Shown here: one piece after another, positions 1 to 8,386 of the stretch | Layout of the letters: each line of letters starts with the position of its first letter | Position numbering within the stretch: position 1 is the stretch's first letter | Assembly (NCBI GenBank): GCA_017934275.1 | Contig: JAGBJT010000003.1 | Location: 1-50,807 of the forward strand | Origin: Cardiobacteriaceae bacterium | Lineage (GTDB): Bacteria > Pseudomonadota > Gammaproteobacteria > Cardiobacteriales > Cardiobacteriaceae | DNA length: 50,807 nucleotides | Direction of reading: 5' to 3' | The notes under the pieces: model-generated | What the model saw: the letters and a program-made list of their open reading frames with translations, nothing else | The model's database searches: none | What the model was told of the DNA's origin: nothing | Position numbers and translations under genes: made by a program

Positions 1-32
1 CGGCTCAACGGCTCAACGGCTCAACGGCAAGA
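1..32. repeat. 8-bp tandem repeat (CGGCTCAA), cut by window edge
   Basis: Three perfect copies of CGGCTCAA (1-24) are followed by a partial copy (CGGC, 25-28). More copies may lie before base 1. The unit length is not a multiple of three and the repeat has no stop codon in any frame, which is typical of slipped-strand phase-variation tracts. The frame that contains the mafA lipobox stays open through the repeat to base 1. It is unknown whether the repeat is inside the mafA coding region, in its leader, or at a contig end. Confidence 0.7.
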
Positions 33-132
33 TGGCAAAATTAAAATTAAAACTGATAGGAATTTTTCTAGTAACGGTAGAAAAAAATCTTATATCAAAA
101 ATCAACTTCTTAAATCCTCAATACTTTTAATT

Positions 133-1089
133 ATGAGCACGACAATTTCAAGTTGCGGAACTATTACGGGACTACCGTCTCACGGCGGCGGAAAGCGGTT
201 CGCGATAGAGCAAGAACTAATTGCAAGCTCCGCCAGAAAAGCGGTAAAGAGTATGAATTTAGAAGCATTAGAGGGCAAAAAAGTTGCGCTTTACATCTCG
301 GTTATCGGTGATCAAGGTAGCGGAAATTTCACTGGCGGTCGTTATTCAATAACTAATTTAATTCGCGGTGAATATCAAAATTTACCGAACTCAATTACCG
401 AATATTCCTATCCTGAATATCGAACAATTAGCAACTCAAGTTCAGATGCGCTATCAAGTCAAACAATTGCAACATCGGTATTAAATTCACCGAGTTACAC
501 TAAAAATAACACAAAAGGTAGTAATTTTTCCGCTGGCATAGGGGTGAATAATTCAGCGGTAGAGTATAAAAATGAAACTCTTATTCAAAACCAAAGAGAC
601 ATAAATTTCCTTAACAATTTAGTGCAAACAGCATTCTTTTTGCGCGGTATTGATATAACTCCTCCTGAATACGCAGAGGTCGATTTTTTCATCTCTGTTG
701 ATGTTTTTGGAATTATTCGTTCAAGAACGGAATTCCATATTTATAACCGCGAAGAATTAAGCTCCGAAATTAAGCTGGAATATTTCGCAATCGATAGAAA
801 AACAAAAGAAGTTTTAATTCAACCAACAAATAATTCATTTTCCGCAAAATATAAAGAGCATTATGCGCTTTGGACGGGACCGATAAGCCGTAATAAATCC
901 GTTGAAAAAGCAGAAAATCTTCTGGTTGATTTCGCCGATATTAAGCCTTACCGTAAAAATAAAAATAGCGCGATAAATAATCAAATTAAACCAGAATTTA
1001 ATTCCTATAAAGATGATAACAGTGCAGATTTTTATCTTGAAAATCGCATCATAAAAGATGCTAAAAATGCAGCAAGGGGGCAAAAATGA
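133..1089 (+). CDS. mafA: MafA-like surface lipoprotein (start uncertain, probably upstream)
   Basis: This resembles the MafA lipoprotein of Neisseria maf islands throughout. Recognisable parts are the mature N-terminus CGTITGLPSHGGGKRFA, a GDQGSG-GGRYS segment near residues 59-71, FFLRGID, and a late YALW-GP segment. In Neisseria, MafA is an outer-membrane lipoprotein encoded just before the MafB toxin. The first ATG (133) leaves only seven residues before the lipobox Cys. The same frame upstream (about 103-133) encodes a much better lipoprotein signal, KNQLLKSSILLIMSTTISSC, but it has no ATG, GTG or TTG back to base 1. The real start is therefore probably outside the window, beyond the octamer repeat. 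A separate ATG at 32 opens a different frame that ends at 130. The gene overlaps mafB by 4 bp (ATGA). Identification rests on remembered sequence patterns. Confidence 0.8.
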   Translation: MSTTISSCGTITGLPSHGGGKRFAIEQELIASSARKAVKSMNLEALEGKKVALYISVIGDQGSGNFTGGRYSITNLIRGEYQNLPNSITEYSYPEYRTISNSSSDALSSQTIATSVLNSPSYTKNNTKGSNFSAGIGVNNSAVEYKNETLIQNQRDINFLNNLVQTAFFLRGIDITPPEYAEVDFFISVDVFGIIRSRTEFHIYNREELSSEIKLEYFAIDRKTKEVLIQPTNNSFSAKYKEHYALWTGPISRNKSVEKAENLLVDFADIKPYRKNKNSAINNQIKPEFNSYKDDNSADFYLENRIIKDAKNAARGQK

Positions 1090-2636
1090 ATAAGCTCCTG
1101 AAATTCTTTTTAGCTTATATTTTAACCACCACTATCGGCTTAAATTTAAGCTTTGCCGATATTACAACCGATCCGTTTCTTAATTCCAGAATTAACAAAG
1201 AAGCATTTTTACCAGGAGGCGAGTATGCGAAGCTTGGTTTATTACGCGGTCAAGTTGATAATTCAAGCATAAATTCTGACATTAGAATTGCATCAATTCA
1301 AGGTCCAATCAGAACAGGTAATCTTGAAACCGAAATCGGGGTTATTCTCGGTGGAGTTGATTACACCGCATACTTTGCAGGACACGGGATTGACGAGCAT
1401 AATCAATTCACAAATCAAACTGGAACTCTGCACGGTAAAGATAAACAGGGAAGCATAGATAATGGCTATTCCATCTACTCTTTTGACTATCACGGTGAAT
1501 TAGTTCATCCCGCTGATGCATATTTAGGCGGTAATCCCAAAGGTGCTTATGATAATTACCATTATAAAGTCTGTAATAATAAATCAGGGCATATAAAAGA
1601 AGCTGGAAAATACACTAGTTCAGCCATCACCATTAAGCCTGTTTTAGTCGATAACGAAAAAAGTTTTCAGCAAAGAGAAAAAGAAAGACTTGCCAATCTC
1701 GGTAATAGTTTGCAAGGAAATTCGGAAAAATTTTTAAATCCCGACTTGAATGTTATCGGTAGAGCTGGAACTTGGATCGGCGAAAATTCCGCAAACAGTG
1801 TAAATGCATTGGGCGGCGGAGAAATACCCGATTTAAGCGTAAGAATAAAGGATAAGTTATTATTAAAGGCAATAGATTATGCAAGTCCTGATTTTGCAAT
1901 TACTCTAATTCACGGCAATTCAAGCTTATCAGAAGATGCCGTGCGGGCTATAAATAAAGTCAATGATCTAGCTGAAAAATATCCAAACAGTGCAGGAATT
2001 CTCGAAGGCGCAACAGCATTAACAGGGGTTACGGCAGTCGAAAAAACACTCGCCAGCAACCTTGTTAAACCAGAATTTACCACTCCTTCCAAGGAATATA
2101 AAAACTATCTTGTAAGCGAAAAATTTAGCGATAGTTATAAAGATTCTAGCGCGAAGAGTGGCGGTTCGGAAAGCATTACAACTTCCGAAGGAAAAGCTAA
2201 TGCGGCGACTTATCCGAAATTAACAAATTACTATGAAAAACAAAACTTAATCAATATCGCCGCACAAGATCCGAGATTGGCAAAAGCCGTTCAAGGTAGC
2301 GGTAATGAAAATCCAAACTTTTCCATAGGTTCTGGAACTCGTGCAGAAGCAGAACAATTAGGGCAAATTTGGACTGGCGATGGGGCACAGCGAATTTCTA
2401 ACGGAGGTTTAGTCAGTGCTGATGGAACAATGCAATACAGACCGCCTACCGAAAAGGTAAATACTCCATCACAATACAATCCCACAGGCTCACAAGCCAA
2501 CTATGAAATTTTTGAATATCAAACTGTTCCTAGAACTGATAAACATGGAAACATAATGTTGAAACCAGATGGATATCCTGAAATGGAAACCATCAGGACA
2601 CCTGTTTCGAACGGGCATCTCATAATTCTGGATTAG
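1086..2636 (+). CDS. mafB: MafB-type polymorphic toxin
   Basis: This is a secreted toxin of the Maf family. It has a signal peptide (residues 1-24, ending SFA). A MafB N-terminal region follows (about 25-200) with the pattern DPFLNS, F-PGG-Y, GHG and HPADAY-GG-PKGAYD-Y. A Ser/Thr-rich linker (about 345-375) leads to a C-terminal toxin module. That module has GSGTRAEAEQLGQIW, a GLVSADGTMQYRPP segment, QANYE and a final NGHLIILD. It matches a recurring C-terminal domain of contact-dependent toxins and MafB proteins, but its enzyme activity cannot be read from sequence. A strong AAGGGGG ribosome site lies inside the mafA end, and the gene overlaps mafA by 4 bp. The presumed immunity gene starts 2 nt after the stop. 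Length (516) suits the family. Confidence 0.8.
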   Translation: MNKLLKFFLAYILTTTIGLNLSFADITTDPFLNSRINKEAFLPGGEYAKLGLLRGQVDNSSINSDIRIASIQGPIRTGNLETEIGVILGGVDYTAYFAGHGIDEHNQFTNQTGTLHGKDKQGSIDNGYSIYSFDYHGELVHPADAYLGGNPKGAYDNYHYKVCNNKSGHIKEAGKYTSSAITIKPVLVDNEKSFQQREKERLANLGNSLQGNSEKFLNPDLNVIGRAGTWIGENSANSVNALGGGEIPDLSVRIKDKLLLKAIDYASPDFAITLIHGNSSLSEDAVRAINKVNDLAEKYPNSAGILEGATALTGVTAVEKTLASNLVKPEFTTPSKEYKNYLVSEKFSDSYKDSSAKSGGSESITTSEGKANAATYPKLTNYYEKQNLINIAAQDPRLAKAVQGSGNENPNFSIGSGTRAEAEQLGQIWTGDGAQRISNGGLVSADGTMQYRPPTEKVNTPSQYNPTGSQANYEIFEYQTVPRTDKHGNIMLKPDGYPEMETIRTPVSNGHLIILD

Positions 2637-2638
2637 CG

Positions 2639-3010
2639 ATGATAGAAACGGATTGGAAAATTTTATATGTAGATTCCATCTACGGGGATTTAGAAACATA
2701 TGATCCTAGACTTGATCGCAAACATTTCGAAATATGGAATGAATGGCATATCCTCATAACATTCACCATAGGTGATGATAGAGGCGGTTGTCAATATATC
2801 CTCTGGGTATGTTCCAAAGAGTATGCTTACAAGCACGCTCCAATGTTTGGACGATATTTGTTAATAGTCGATGATTGGGATATGGAAGATATTATTTACA
2901 GAGTAAATCTAATAATTGATGACTGTGTTAAGAGAGCCACAACAGATGAGCAAGTTGTAAATAATCTCTCCAAATATATGTTCTGGGAATTCGATAATTA
3001 TCAACCTTAA
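2639..3010 (+). CDS. mafI: Probable MafI immunity protein
   Basis: A 123-residue, acidic, Trp- and Tyr-rich cytoplasmic protein with no signal peptide or membrane segment. It starts 2 nt after the mafB stop, the position of the cognate immunity gene in maf loci. The inferred role is to bind and neutralise the MafB C-terminal toxin in the producing cell. The C-terminal pattern (LSKYMFWEFDNYQ) recalls Imm8-type immunity proteins, but this is from memory and uncertain. A hairpin terminator follows at once, so mafA-mafB-mafI form one transcription unit. Confidence 0.65.
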   Translation: MIETDWKILYVDSIYGDLETYDPRLDRKHFEIWNEWHILITFTIGDDRGGCQYILWVCSKEYAYKHAPMFGRYLLIVDDWDMEDIIYRVNLIIDDCVKRATTDEQVVNNLSKYMFWEFDNYQP

Positions 3011-3017
3011 AAAACAA

Positions 3018-3049
3018 AAAACGGCGGAATTTTTTTCGCCGTTTTTTAT
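3018..3049 (+). terminator. Rho-independent terminator after mafI
   Basis: The stem AACGGCG (3020-3026) pairs with CGCCGTT (3037-3043) around a 10-nt loop and runs into TTTTTTATT. It lies 10 bp after the mafI stop. Confidence 0.85.
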
Positions 3050-3198
3050 TAAAAACAGCTATTTTTTCCTAAACCAAGAGTGCAGATAATCTTGCGGTAG
3101 GAGTTGAAAAAATCAACCAAGAAAGTTGATAGCGCAAAACTACAAGCTACAAAAGAACAAGAAATTTCACTCAACTTTTATCGAGATAGCGACACTTA
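3050..3198. other. Gene-free stretch, possible decayed coding remnant
   Basis: No plausible gene was found here. One forward frame reads KKSTKKVDSAKLQATKEQ and on for about 25 residues into the Correia-like copy. Another reads LAVGVEKINQES and then stops. Neither has a ribosome site or a recognisable relative. A plus-strand terminator beyond the element (3324-3348) has no intact gene before it, which fits a gene that has decayed. Confidence 0.3.
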
Positions 3199-3303
3199 TA
3201 TAGTCGTTTCAGTTCAAAATAAGACAAGGCAGAGAGCTTAAAGACTGTATCAGAATACGGCGAGGAAGCTCCCGCAGTATTATTTTGAAGTGGAACGACT
3301 ATA
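3199..3303 (+). mobile_element. Correia-like inverted-repeat element, copy 1 (105 bp)
   Basis: The ends are TATAGTCGTT...AACGACTATA, imperfect terminal inverted repeats of about 24 bp. The core contains GACAAGGCAGAGAGC, an ATACGGCGAGG block and CGCAGTATTATTTTG. The left flank is TTA, giving TATATAG and compatible with TA target duplication. This copy has the shorter core (GAGGAAGCTCCCGCAG), shared with the copy at 31209. It is non-coding and lies between mafI and aroE. The plan matches Neisseria Correia elements: about 105 bp, TATAG ends, and a GACAAGGC...ACGGC-AGGC core. Confidence 0.85.
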
Positions 3304-3323
3304 AGGGATGACTATAAAATATC

Positions 3324-3350
3324 CCCTCCATCAAAAGGTGGGTTTTTTAT
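3324..3350 (+). terminator. Likely rho-independent terminator
   Basis: CCCTCC (3324-3329) pairs with GGTGGG (3337-3342), with one T-T mismatch, and is followed by TTTTTTATTTTT. On the other strand the hairpin lies downstream of aroE but has a weaker U-run. No intact plus-strand gene precedes it. Confidence 0.5.
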
Positions 3351-3397
3351 TTTTCTGCAATTAAGTTAAATAAAAAATTGTTGAAAAAAATTGACAA

Positions 3398-4264
3398 TCA
3401 GCGAAAAATGTTAAATCTGGATGCGCCCAAATCATAAAACTTGCTAATAATTTCAGAAAACCAAATATCGAAACTAATTTTTGCTTGTCCGACCAACATC
3501 GAATAACCGTCGAATATTTTGCTGCAATGATTATTTTCTGCCCAAAGCATAAAAGGTGTTTTTTTGCCATACATCATTTCATAGCAAATTGTGCTTGGTT
3601 TTATTACCGATTGCGAAATGGAATTAAAAAATAAATTTGCACTCTCCGTATCTTTTTCTAACCCTGTTGAGGTTGCATTGATAATTAAATCATATTCATC
3701 ATCAGGTGCGTGCAGGGCATGAATATTATTATTTTCCTCATCTTGAACTAAAATTTCTGCTCTTTGAAAATTACGGTTAAAAATATCTATTTTAGAAACC
3801 CCCTCTTCAAATAAGGGATAAATCACACCTCTTGCTGCCCCCCCTGCTCCAATAATTAACACCCTTTTATCTTTTAATTCACAATTACAATATTCTTTTA
3901 ATGCCTTACACAATCCGCGACCATCAGTATTATCAGCAATAATTTTTTCACCGTCAAAAGATAAAGTATTAACAGCTTTGGCTCTTTTAGCATATTCCGA
4001 ATGAATATCGGCAATTTCAAAAGCAGCAGTTTTATACGGCACGGTAATATTTAATCCCGTTCCGCCAAGCTCGAAAAATTCCTTAACGGTAGTAAAAAAA
4101 GCAACTTCATCTTCTGCCAAAATTTTGTCATAATCTAATAAAATTCCTGCATTTTCAGCGAATTTTGCGTGAATTTCAGGCGAGCGAGAATGAGCAATCG
4201 GATTACCAATAACCGCACAACGGTAAGTTTTATTTATATGCTTATTGTCAAGTGTGTTATTCAT
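3398..4264 (-). CDS. aroE: Shikimate dehydrogenase (NADP+)
   Basis: Reduces 3-dehydroshikimate to shikimate in the aromatic amino acid pathway; cytoplasmic. The N-terminal substrate domain has GNPIAHSRSP (20-29) and NITVPYK with the catalytic Lys at 78. NTDGRG (112-117) supplies the catalytic Asp. The Rossmann glycine motif GAGGAARG follows (139-146), then NATSTG. Length (288) is a little above the usual 270-280 because of an N-terminal extension of about 14 residues. The ATG is preceded by TTGGAAAAAAT, a plausible ribosome site. It lies 44 nt downstream of hemB on the same strand and is probably cotranscribed with it. aroC and two trp genes lie elsewhere in the window. Confidence 0.95.
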   Translation of the reverse strand: MNNTLDNKHINKTYRCAVIGNPIAHSRSPEIHAKFAENAGILLDYDKILAEDEVAFFTTVKEFFELGGTGLNITVPYKTAAFEIADIHSEYAKRAKAVNTLSFDGEKIIADNTDGRGLCKALKEYCNCELKDKRVLIIGAGGAARGVIYPLFEEGVSKIDIFNRNFQRAEILVQDEENNNIHALHAPDDEYDLIINATSTGLEKDTESANLFFNSISQSVIKPSTICYEMMYGKKTPFMLWAENNHCSKIFDGYSMLVGQAKISFDIWFSEIISKFYDLGASRFNIFR

Positions 4265-4308
4265 ATTTTTTCCAAAAATAAGTCAATTTCATATTAAAGA
4301 TAAAACTA

Positions 4309-5313
4309 CTATCTTTGCAATAATTTTGCCGCATCTTTTGCATAATAAGTAAAGGTAAAATCTGCCCCAGCACGCTTAATTGAAGTCAAAGTTTCAAGGA
4401 TAATTTTATCCCTGTCAAGCCAATTATTGGCAAATGCCGCTTCTAACATAGCATATTCACCGCTTACATGATAAGCGGCCGTCGGAAAAGCAAATTGCGT
4501 TTTCACTCTTTGGATAATATCAAGGTAAATAGTTGCAGGTTTTACCATCACAATGTCTGCCCCCTCTTGTATATCTAAAGCCACCTCTTGCAGTGCTTCA
4601 TCGCTATTGGCACAGTCCATTTGATAATTATGTTTGCCTGACTTTCCTAAATTTGCAGTTGAACCAACCGCATCACGAAATGGTCCGTAATAACTACTTG
4701 CATATTTTGCCGAATAAGCCATTATTCCCGTGTTAATTAAACCGTTTTTTTCCAAATTTTCGCGAATTTTTTGCACTCTTCCGTCCATCATATCGGAAGG
4801 TGCGACAAAATCAGCACCACTCTCGGCGCAAATTAAAGCCTGTTTAATTAGCATTTCAACGGTAATATCATTCAAAATATAACCTTCTTCATCGATTATG
4901 CCATCTTGTCCGTGAGAAGTGTAGGGATCGAGTGCTATATCGGCAAAAATCAACATTTCTGGAAAGCGTTTTTTTACCTCTCTTAATGCTTTTGGCAAAA
5001 TACCGTCAGGATTAGTTGCATAAACTCCGTCATTTGTTTTGTGTTGATTATTCACATTTGGAAAAGGTGCAATTGCAATCACCCCTAGACGCAATAATTC
5101 TTCACACTCTTTTAGTAAAGAATTTATAGTCAAGCGTTTAATTTTTGGCATTGAAGCGATAGGACAATCTACACTGTCATCGGTAATAAATACAGGCATT
5201 ACTAAATCTTTTGTAGTCAAAACCGTCTCTTGTAATAAACTCCGAATACTTGCAGTGTATCGGTTACGGCGTTTGCGAATTAAAGGAAATTCAGAACTAA
5301 TAATTTGCGGCAT
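4309..5313 (-). CDS. hemB: Delta-aminolevulinic acid dehydratase (porphobilinogen synthase)
   Basis: Condenses two 5-aminolevulinates to porphobilinogen in haem synthesis. Counting from the upstream ATG at 5325, the catalytic lysines lie in SAKYASSYYG (K207) and VMVKPATIY (K262). The metal-site region DIALDPYTSHGQDG (about 129-142) has no cysteines, so this is the Mg-type and not the Zn-type enzyme. I prefer the ATG at 5313 (334 residues) over 5325, because GGAG lies 6 nt before 5313 and nothing suitable precedes 5325. It is followed by aroE on the same strand and is divergent from the unknown gene at 5365. Confidence 0.95.
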   Translation of the reverse strand: MPQIISSEFPLIRKRRNRYTASIRSLLQETVLTTKDLVMPVFITDDSVDCPIASMPKIKRLTINSLLKECEELLRLGVIAIAPFPNVNNQHKTNDGVYATNPDGILPKALREVKKRFPEMLIFADIALDPYTSHGQDGIIDEEGYILNDITVEMLIKQALICAESGADFVAPSDMMDGRVQKIRENLEKNGLINTGIMAYSAKYASSYYGPFRDAVGSTANLGKSGKHNYQMDCANSDEALQEVALDIQEGADIVMVKPATIYLDIIQRVKTQFAFPTAAYHVSGEYAMLEAAFANNWLDRDKIILETLTSIKRAGADFTFTYYAKDAAKLLQR

Positions 5314-5364
5314 GTTTTTCTCCATAAAATATAAATTTTTAATCCTTAAAAAAGAATACTCTTT

Positions 5365-5874
5365 ATGTTAAATCAATATACGACAAGACTTTTACGCTCT
5401 TATCAGCAAAATTATAATATCAAAGCAATAGAAAATCACCCTCTTCCACTAATTGCCACCGCTGATTTAGAAATGCGTAATTCGCGCTATATGTTAAGTA
5501 AAAAAGCAATTATTTGGTCATTAGAGGCTTATGAATATTGCTATATTTTTCAAGTTGATAATTTATCCGCCGATATTTGCAAAAATTGCCTTGATTTTAT
5601 TGCCGAAGACGGTTTTAATAAAGTAAAACCCAATTCCGAACATATGGTTTCTTACATTACAGGCATATTTCTTTGCAATAATTATAATGAGCAAGCAATA
5701 ACAATATTAACAAAATATAAAAAACGCAAAAGCTTCAAATTTTCTTTTCACGGTTGGGCTGAACTTTGCACTGTTTTAGTAAAAATTAATAGTAACGAAC
5801 AGCTGGATTTTTTCTCCAATAAAGCTGGCAAAGTTAATATTAAAGAGTTAAAAAAAATTCTTTGTAAGCAATAA
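5365..5874 (+). CDS. Conserved hypothetical protein, 169 residues
   Basis: Function not recognised. It is a soluble, Lys- and Tyr-rich protein without signal peptide or membrane segment. Notable blocks are SRYMLSKKAIIWSLEAYEYC near residue 40, KPNSEHMVSYITGIFLC near residue 90, and FKFSFHGWAEL in the last third. The pattern recalls an uncharacterised family I associate mainly with Firmicutes, which would imply transfer, but I cannot verify this. It stands alone, divergent from hemB with a short gap, and ends at a bidirectional terminator shared with leuC. Confidence 0.75.
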   Translation: MLNQYTTRLLRSYQQNYNIKAIENHPLPLIATADLEMRNSRYMLSKKAIIWSLEAYEYCYIFQVDNLSADICKNCLDFIAEDGFNKVKPNSEHMVSYITGIFLCNNYNEQAITILTKYKKRKSFKFSFHGWAELCTVLVKINSNEQLDFFSNKAGKVNIKELKKILCKQ

Positions 5875-5878
5875 TAAG

Positions 5879-5905
5879 AAAGCCGCAATAATTAGCGGCT
5901 TTTCA
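5879..5905. terminator. Bidirectional terminator between the unknown gene and leuC
   Basis: The stem AAAGCCGC (5879-5886) pairs with GCGGCTTT (5895-5902) around an 8-nt AT loop. T-rich tails follow on both strands, and it lies between two convergent genes. Confidence 0.8.
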
Positions 5906-5955
5906 CTATCTTTTATATTTTTGTCAATAGTATCACCTGAATTTTTATTAAAAAA

Positions 5956-7350
5956 TTACGGTAATTCTTTTTCCCAATCTTCTTTTGAAATATCAACAAA
6001 TTTTCCTGCCACTGCTGCCGCCGCTGCCATTGCGGGACTTACTAAATGTGTGCGGGAATTTGCTCCTTGCCGACCTTCAAAATTACGGTTCGAAGTGCTG
6101 GCAATATGCTCGTAAGCTGGCATCAAATCTGGATTCATTCCCAAGCAGGAAGAGCAACCTGGCTCACGCCACTCACAACCTGCATCAAGAAAAATTTTGT
6201 CCAAACCTTCCTTTTCAGCCTCGCGTTTTACCTCCATCGAACCTGGCACCACCAAGGCCTTAATTCCTGCGGCAATTTTTCTACCCTTTAATATTTTTGC
6301 CGCCTCTCTTAAATCAGTAATTCGACCATTTGTGCAAGAACCGATAAAGATATGTTTAAGCGGGATATCTGACTTTTTCGAACCTGATTTCAAGTCCATA
6401 TATTGCAAAGCTTTTTGATTATTTTCGTTTAATTCTGGAATAGCTTCATTTACCCCCCCTCCCATACCTGGATTTGTTCCCCAAGTAACCTGTGGAGTTA
6501 TATCTTCGGCTTTAATTTCAATCAATTTGTCATAATCTTTTTCATTATCGGTAAATAATTCTCTCCATTTTACCTTTGCGCGTTCTAAAGCTTCACCCTT
6601 TGGGGAAAATTCTCTACCTGTTACATATTCAAAAGTTACCTCATCAGGTGCAACTAATCCCACCTTTGCGCCTCCTTCAATTGCCATATTGCAGAGCGTC
6701 ATTCGCTCCTCCATATTCATATTTTTTATAGTGTCGCCGAAAAATTCCAATGCGTATCCATTTCCAACAGCTACTCCATACTTGCTTAATAAATACAGTA
6801 TTACATCTTTTGCATACACCCCTTTGGTCAATTTTCCGCTTATTTTTATTCCGAGATTTTGCAATTTTGCTTGCCATAAAGTTTGAGTTGCAAAGACATG
6901 TTCAACTTCTGATGTGCCAATACCGAAAGCCAAAGCACCGAATGCACCGTGAGTTGCGGTATGGCTGTCGCCGCAGACTAATGTTTTTCCAGGCAAAGTC
7001 AGCCCTAATTCAGGCGCGACCATATGCACTATGCCGTTTCGTTTATCGAATAAATCGGCTAATTCCACTCCGAATTCTTTGCAATTCTTTTCTAAAGCAT
7101 CTAATTGGGTTTTAGATATTCCGTCTTGGATATTCTTTCTATCTTCTAAAATCGTCGGAGTATTGTGATCCATCACCGCGAAAGTTTTATCGGGACGGCG
7201 AAGTTTTCTGCCTGCAAGTCTCAGTCCGTCGAATGCTTGCGGTGAGGTTACTTCATGAATCATATGCTGGTCGATATACAAAAGCTGCATTGCTTCGCCC
7301 CTGCCCGCAATTGTGTGTTTATCCCATAATTTGTCGTATAAAGTGCTCAT
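5956..7350 (-). CDS. leuC: 3-isopropylmalate dehydratase, large subunit
   Basis: Catalyses isomerisation of 2- to 3-isopropylmalate in leucine synthesis, together with the small subunit LeuD. It is an aconitase-family protein of normal length (464). The three 4Fe-4S ligands are visible: Cys339 in GSCTNGR, and Cys399 and Cys402 in [24 protein letters not shown] (126-138) and EGGAKVGL (225-232) are family signatures. No leuD is in this window, which is unusual because leuCD are often adjacent. It is the last gene of a minus-strand set nagZ-dsrE-hpt-leuC, 57 nt after hpt. Confidence 0.95.
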   Translation of the reverse strand: MSTLYDKLWDKHTIAGRGEAMQLLYIDQHMIHEVTSPQAFDGLRLAGRKLRRPDKTFAVMDHNTPTILEDRKNIQDGISKTQLDALEKNCKEFGVELADLFDKRNGIVHMVAPELGLTLPGKTLVCGDSHTATHGAFGALAFGIGTSEVEHVFATQTLWQAKLQNLGIKISGKLTKGVYAKDVILYLLSKYGVAVGNGYALEFFGDTIKNMNMEERMTLCNMAIEGGAKVGLVAPDEVTFEYVTGREFSPKGEALERAKVKWRELFTDNEKDYDKLIEIKAEDITPQVTWGTNPGMGGGVNEAIPELNENNQKALQYMDLKSGSKKSDIPLKHIFIGSCTNGRITDLREAAKILKGRKIAAGIKALVVPGSMEVKREAEKEGLDKIFLDAGCEWREPGCSSCLGMNPDLMPAYEHIASTSNRNFEGRQGANSRTHLVSPAMAAAAAVAGKFVDISKEDWEKELP

Positions 7351-7407
7351 AATGATTTCCTAATTCTTGTCAAGTTAGTTTTAATTTTATTTACCAAAAC
7401 GCTTGAA

Positions 7408-7965
7408 TTATTCTTCTTTCAGGGCATAAATTCCTGGAAGATGCCGTAAATAACCGTGATAATCCATTCCGCAACCGTAAATATAGCGATCGGGAACTTC
7501 CGTTCCAATAAAATCAACCGTAAAATTTTCCACCTTATGGTTGTGAATTTTATTGATAAGAGTGCAAGTTTTAAGTGTTTTAGGATTAAGCTTTTCTAAT
7601 TCCTCGTAGATAGTTTTTAAGGTTATACCTTCATCAAAAATATCATCAATTAAAAGAATATGTTCATTAGTTACATCGCTAGTCGGGCGGACTTTCCAAT
7701 TCAATTGTGCACCGCCAACATTATTTCTATACCGTGAAGCGTGCAAATAATCCATACGGTGGAAAAATGAAAAGCGCGAAAGTAGCTGTCCAGCTGGAAT
7801 TAAACCGCCACTCATCACTACAATCACAATCGGATTTAGTTCAGCATAAACCAAATTTAGCTGCGCGGCAAGGCGGTCATAAATCGCATTTATTTCCGCT
7901 GAATTGATTAAACATTCACTTTTTGCTAATACTTTTTCCAGCTCTTTATTGTCTAAAATTTGCAT
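7408..7965 (-). CDS. hpt: Hypoxanthine-guanine phosphoribosyltransferase
   Basis: Purine salvage: converts hypoxanthine or guanine plus PRPP to IMP or GMP. The PRPP-binding loop ILLIDDIFDEGIT (103-115) and VVMSGGLIPAGQLL (49-62) are clear. Length (185) is typical of the proteobacterial type. The gene starts 16 nt downstream of the DsrE-like gene on the same strand. Confidence 0.9.
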   Translation of the reverse strand: MQILDNKELEKVLAKSECLINSAEINAIYDRLAAQLNLVYAELNPIVIVVMSGGLIPAGQLLSRFSFFHRMDYLHASRYRNNVGGAQLNWKVRPTSDVTNEHILLIDDIFDEGITLKTIYEELEKLNPKTLKTCTLINKIHNHKVENFTVDFIGTEVPDRYIYGCGMDYHGYLRHLPGIYALKEE

Positions 7966-7981
7966 TATTTATTCCTCTTAA

Positions 7982-8350
7982 TCAATAAGAAAGAGACTTT
8001 ATTGCAGGGTTCATTATTTCCCCTACAATATAACCTGTGCTGACTACTTCGCTTATTTCCGCAATTAAGTTATCTCCCCACTTCTGCACTACGAATTTAC
8101 TAGCCTTAAAAATAACTCCGCTTTTATAAGCATCTTTAATTAAATCATAAACCGTTTCTTGAATTTTCCGCTCGGTTAATATTTTATTTGCCACTCCACG
8201 CATTGCTAATTGCCCTGCTCGACCAGAAAAAATCACCTCTACCGTATAATCCATTGATGCGGCAACCGTTGCTTGATAGAGTGGTTCTACAACCTGCAAA
8301 GCATCATTAGAATCGGCATTCAATATCACAATCAACAACTTATCTGCCAT
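7982..8350 (-). CDS. DsrE-family protein
   Basis: A small (122 residues) soluble protein with the DsrE/DsrF-like alpha/beta pattern: a beta strand LLIVILNAD at the N-terminus, then an alpha-helical region and a second strand YTVEVIFSGRAGQL. DsrE relatives act in sulfur transfer or bind small ligands. No conserved Cys of the sulfur-relay type is present, so a sulfur role is not supported and the function is unknown. It lies between nagZ and hpt in the same orientation with short gaps. Confidence 0.7.
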   Translation of the reverse strand: MADKLLIVILNADSNDALQVVEPLYQATVAASMDYTVEVIFSGRAGQLAMRGVANKILTERKIQETVYDLIKDAYKSGVIFKASKFVVQKWGDNLIAEISEVVSTGYIVGEIMNPAIKSLSY

Positions 8351-8386
8351 TATTTTTCCTTATTTTTTTATCTTAAAAATAAAATT

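Noticed and set aside
3051-3198. A small gene between mafI and the first Correia-like element
   Set aside because: Frames are short, interrupted, and lack start signals; recorded only as a possible remnant.
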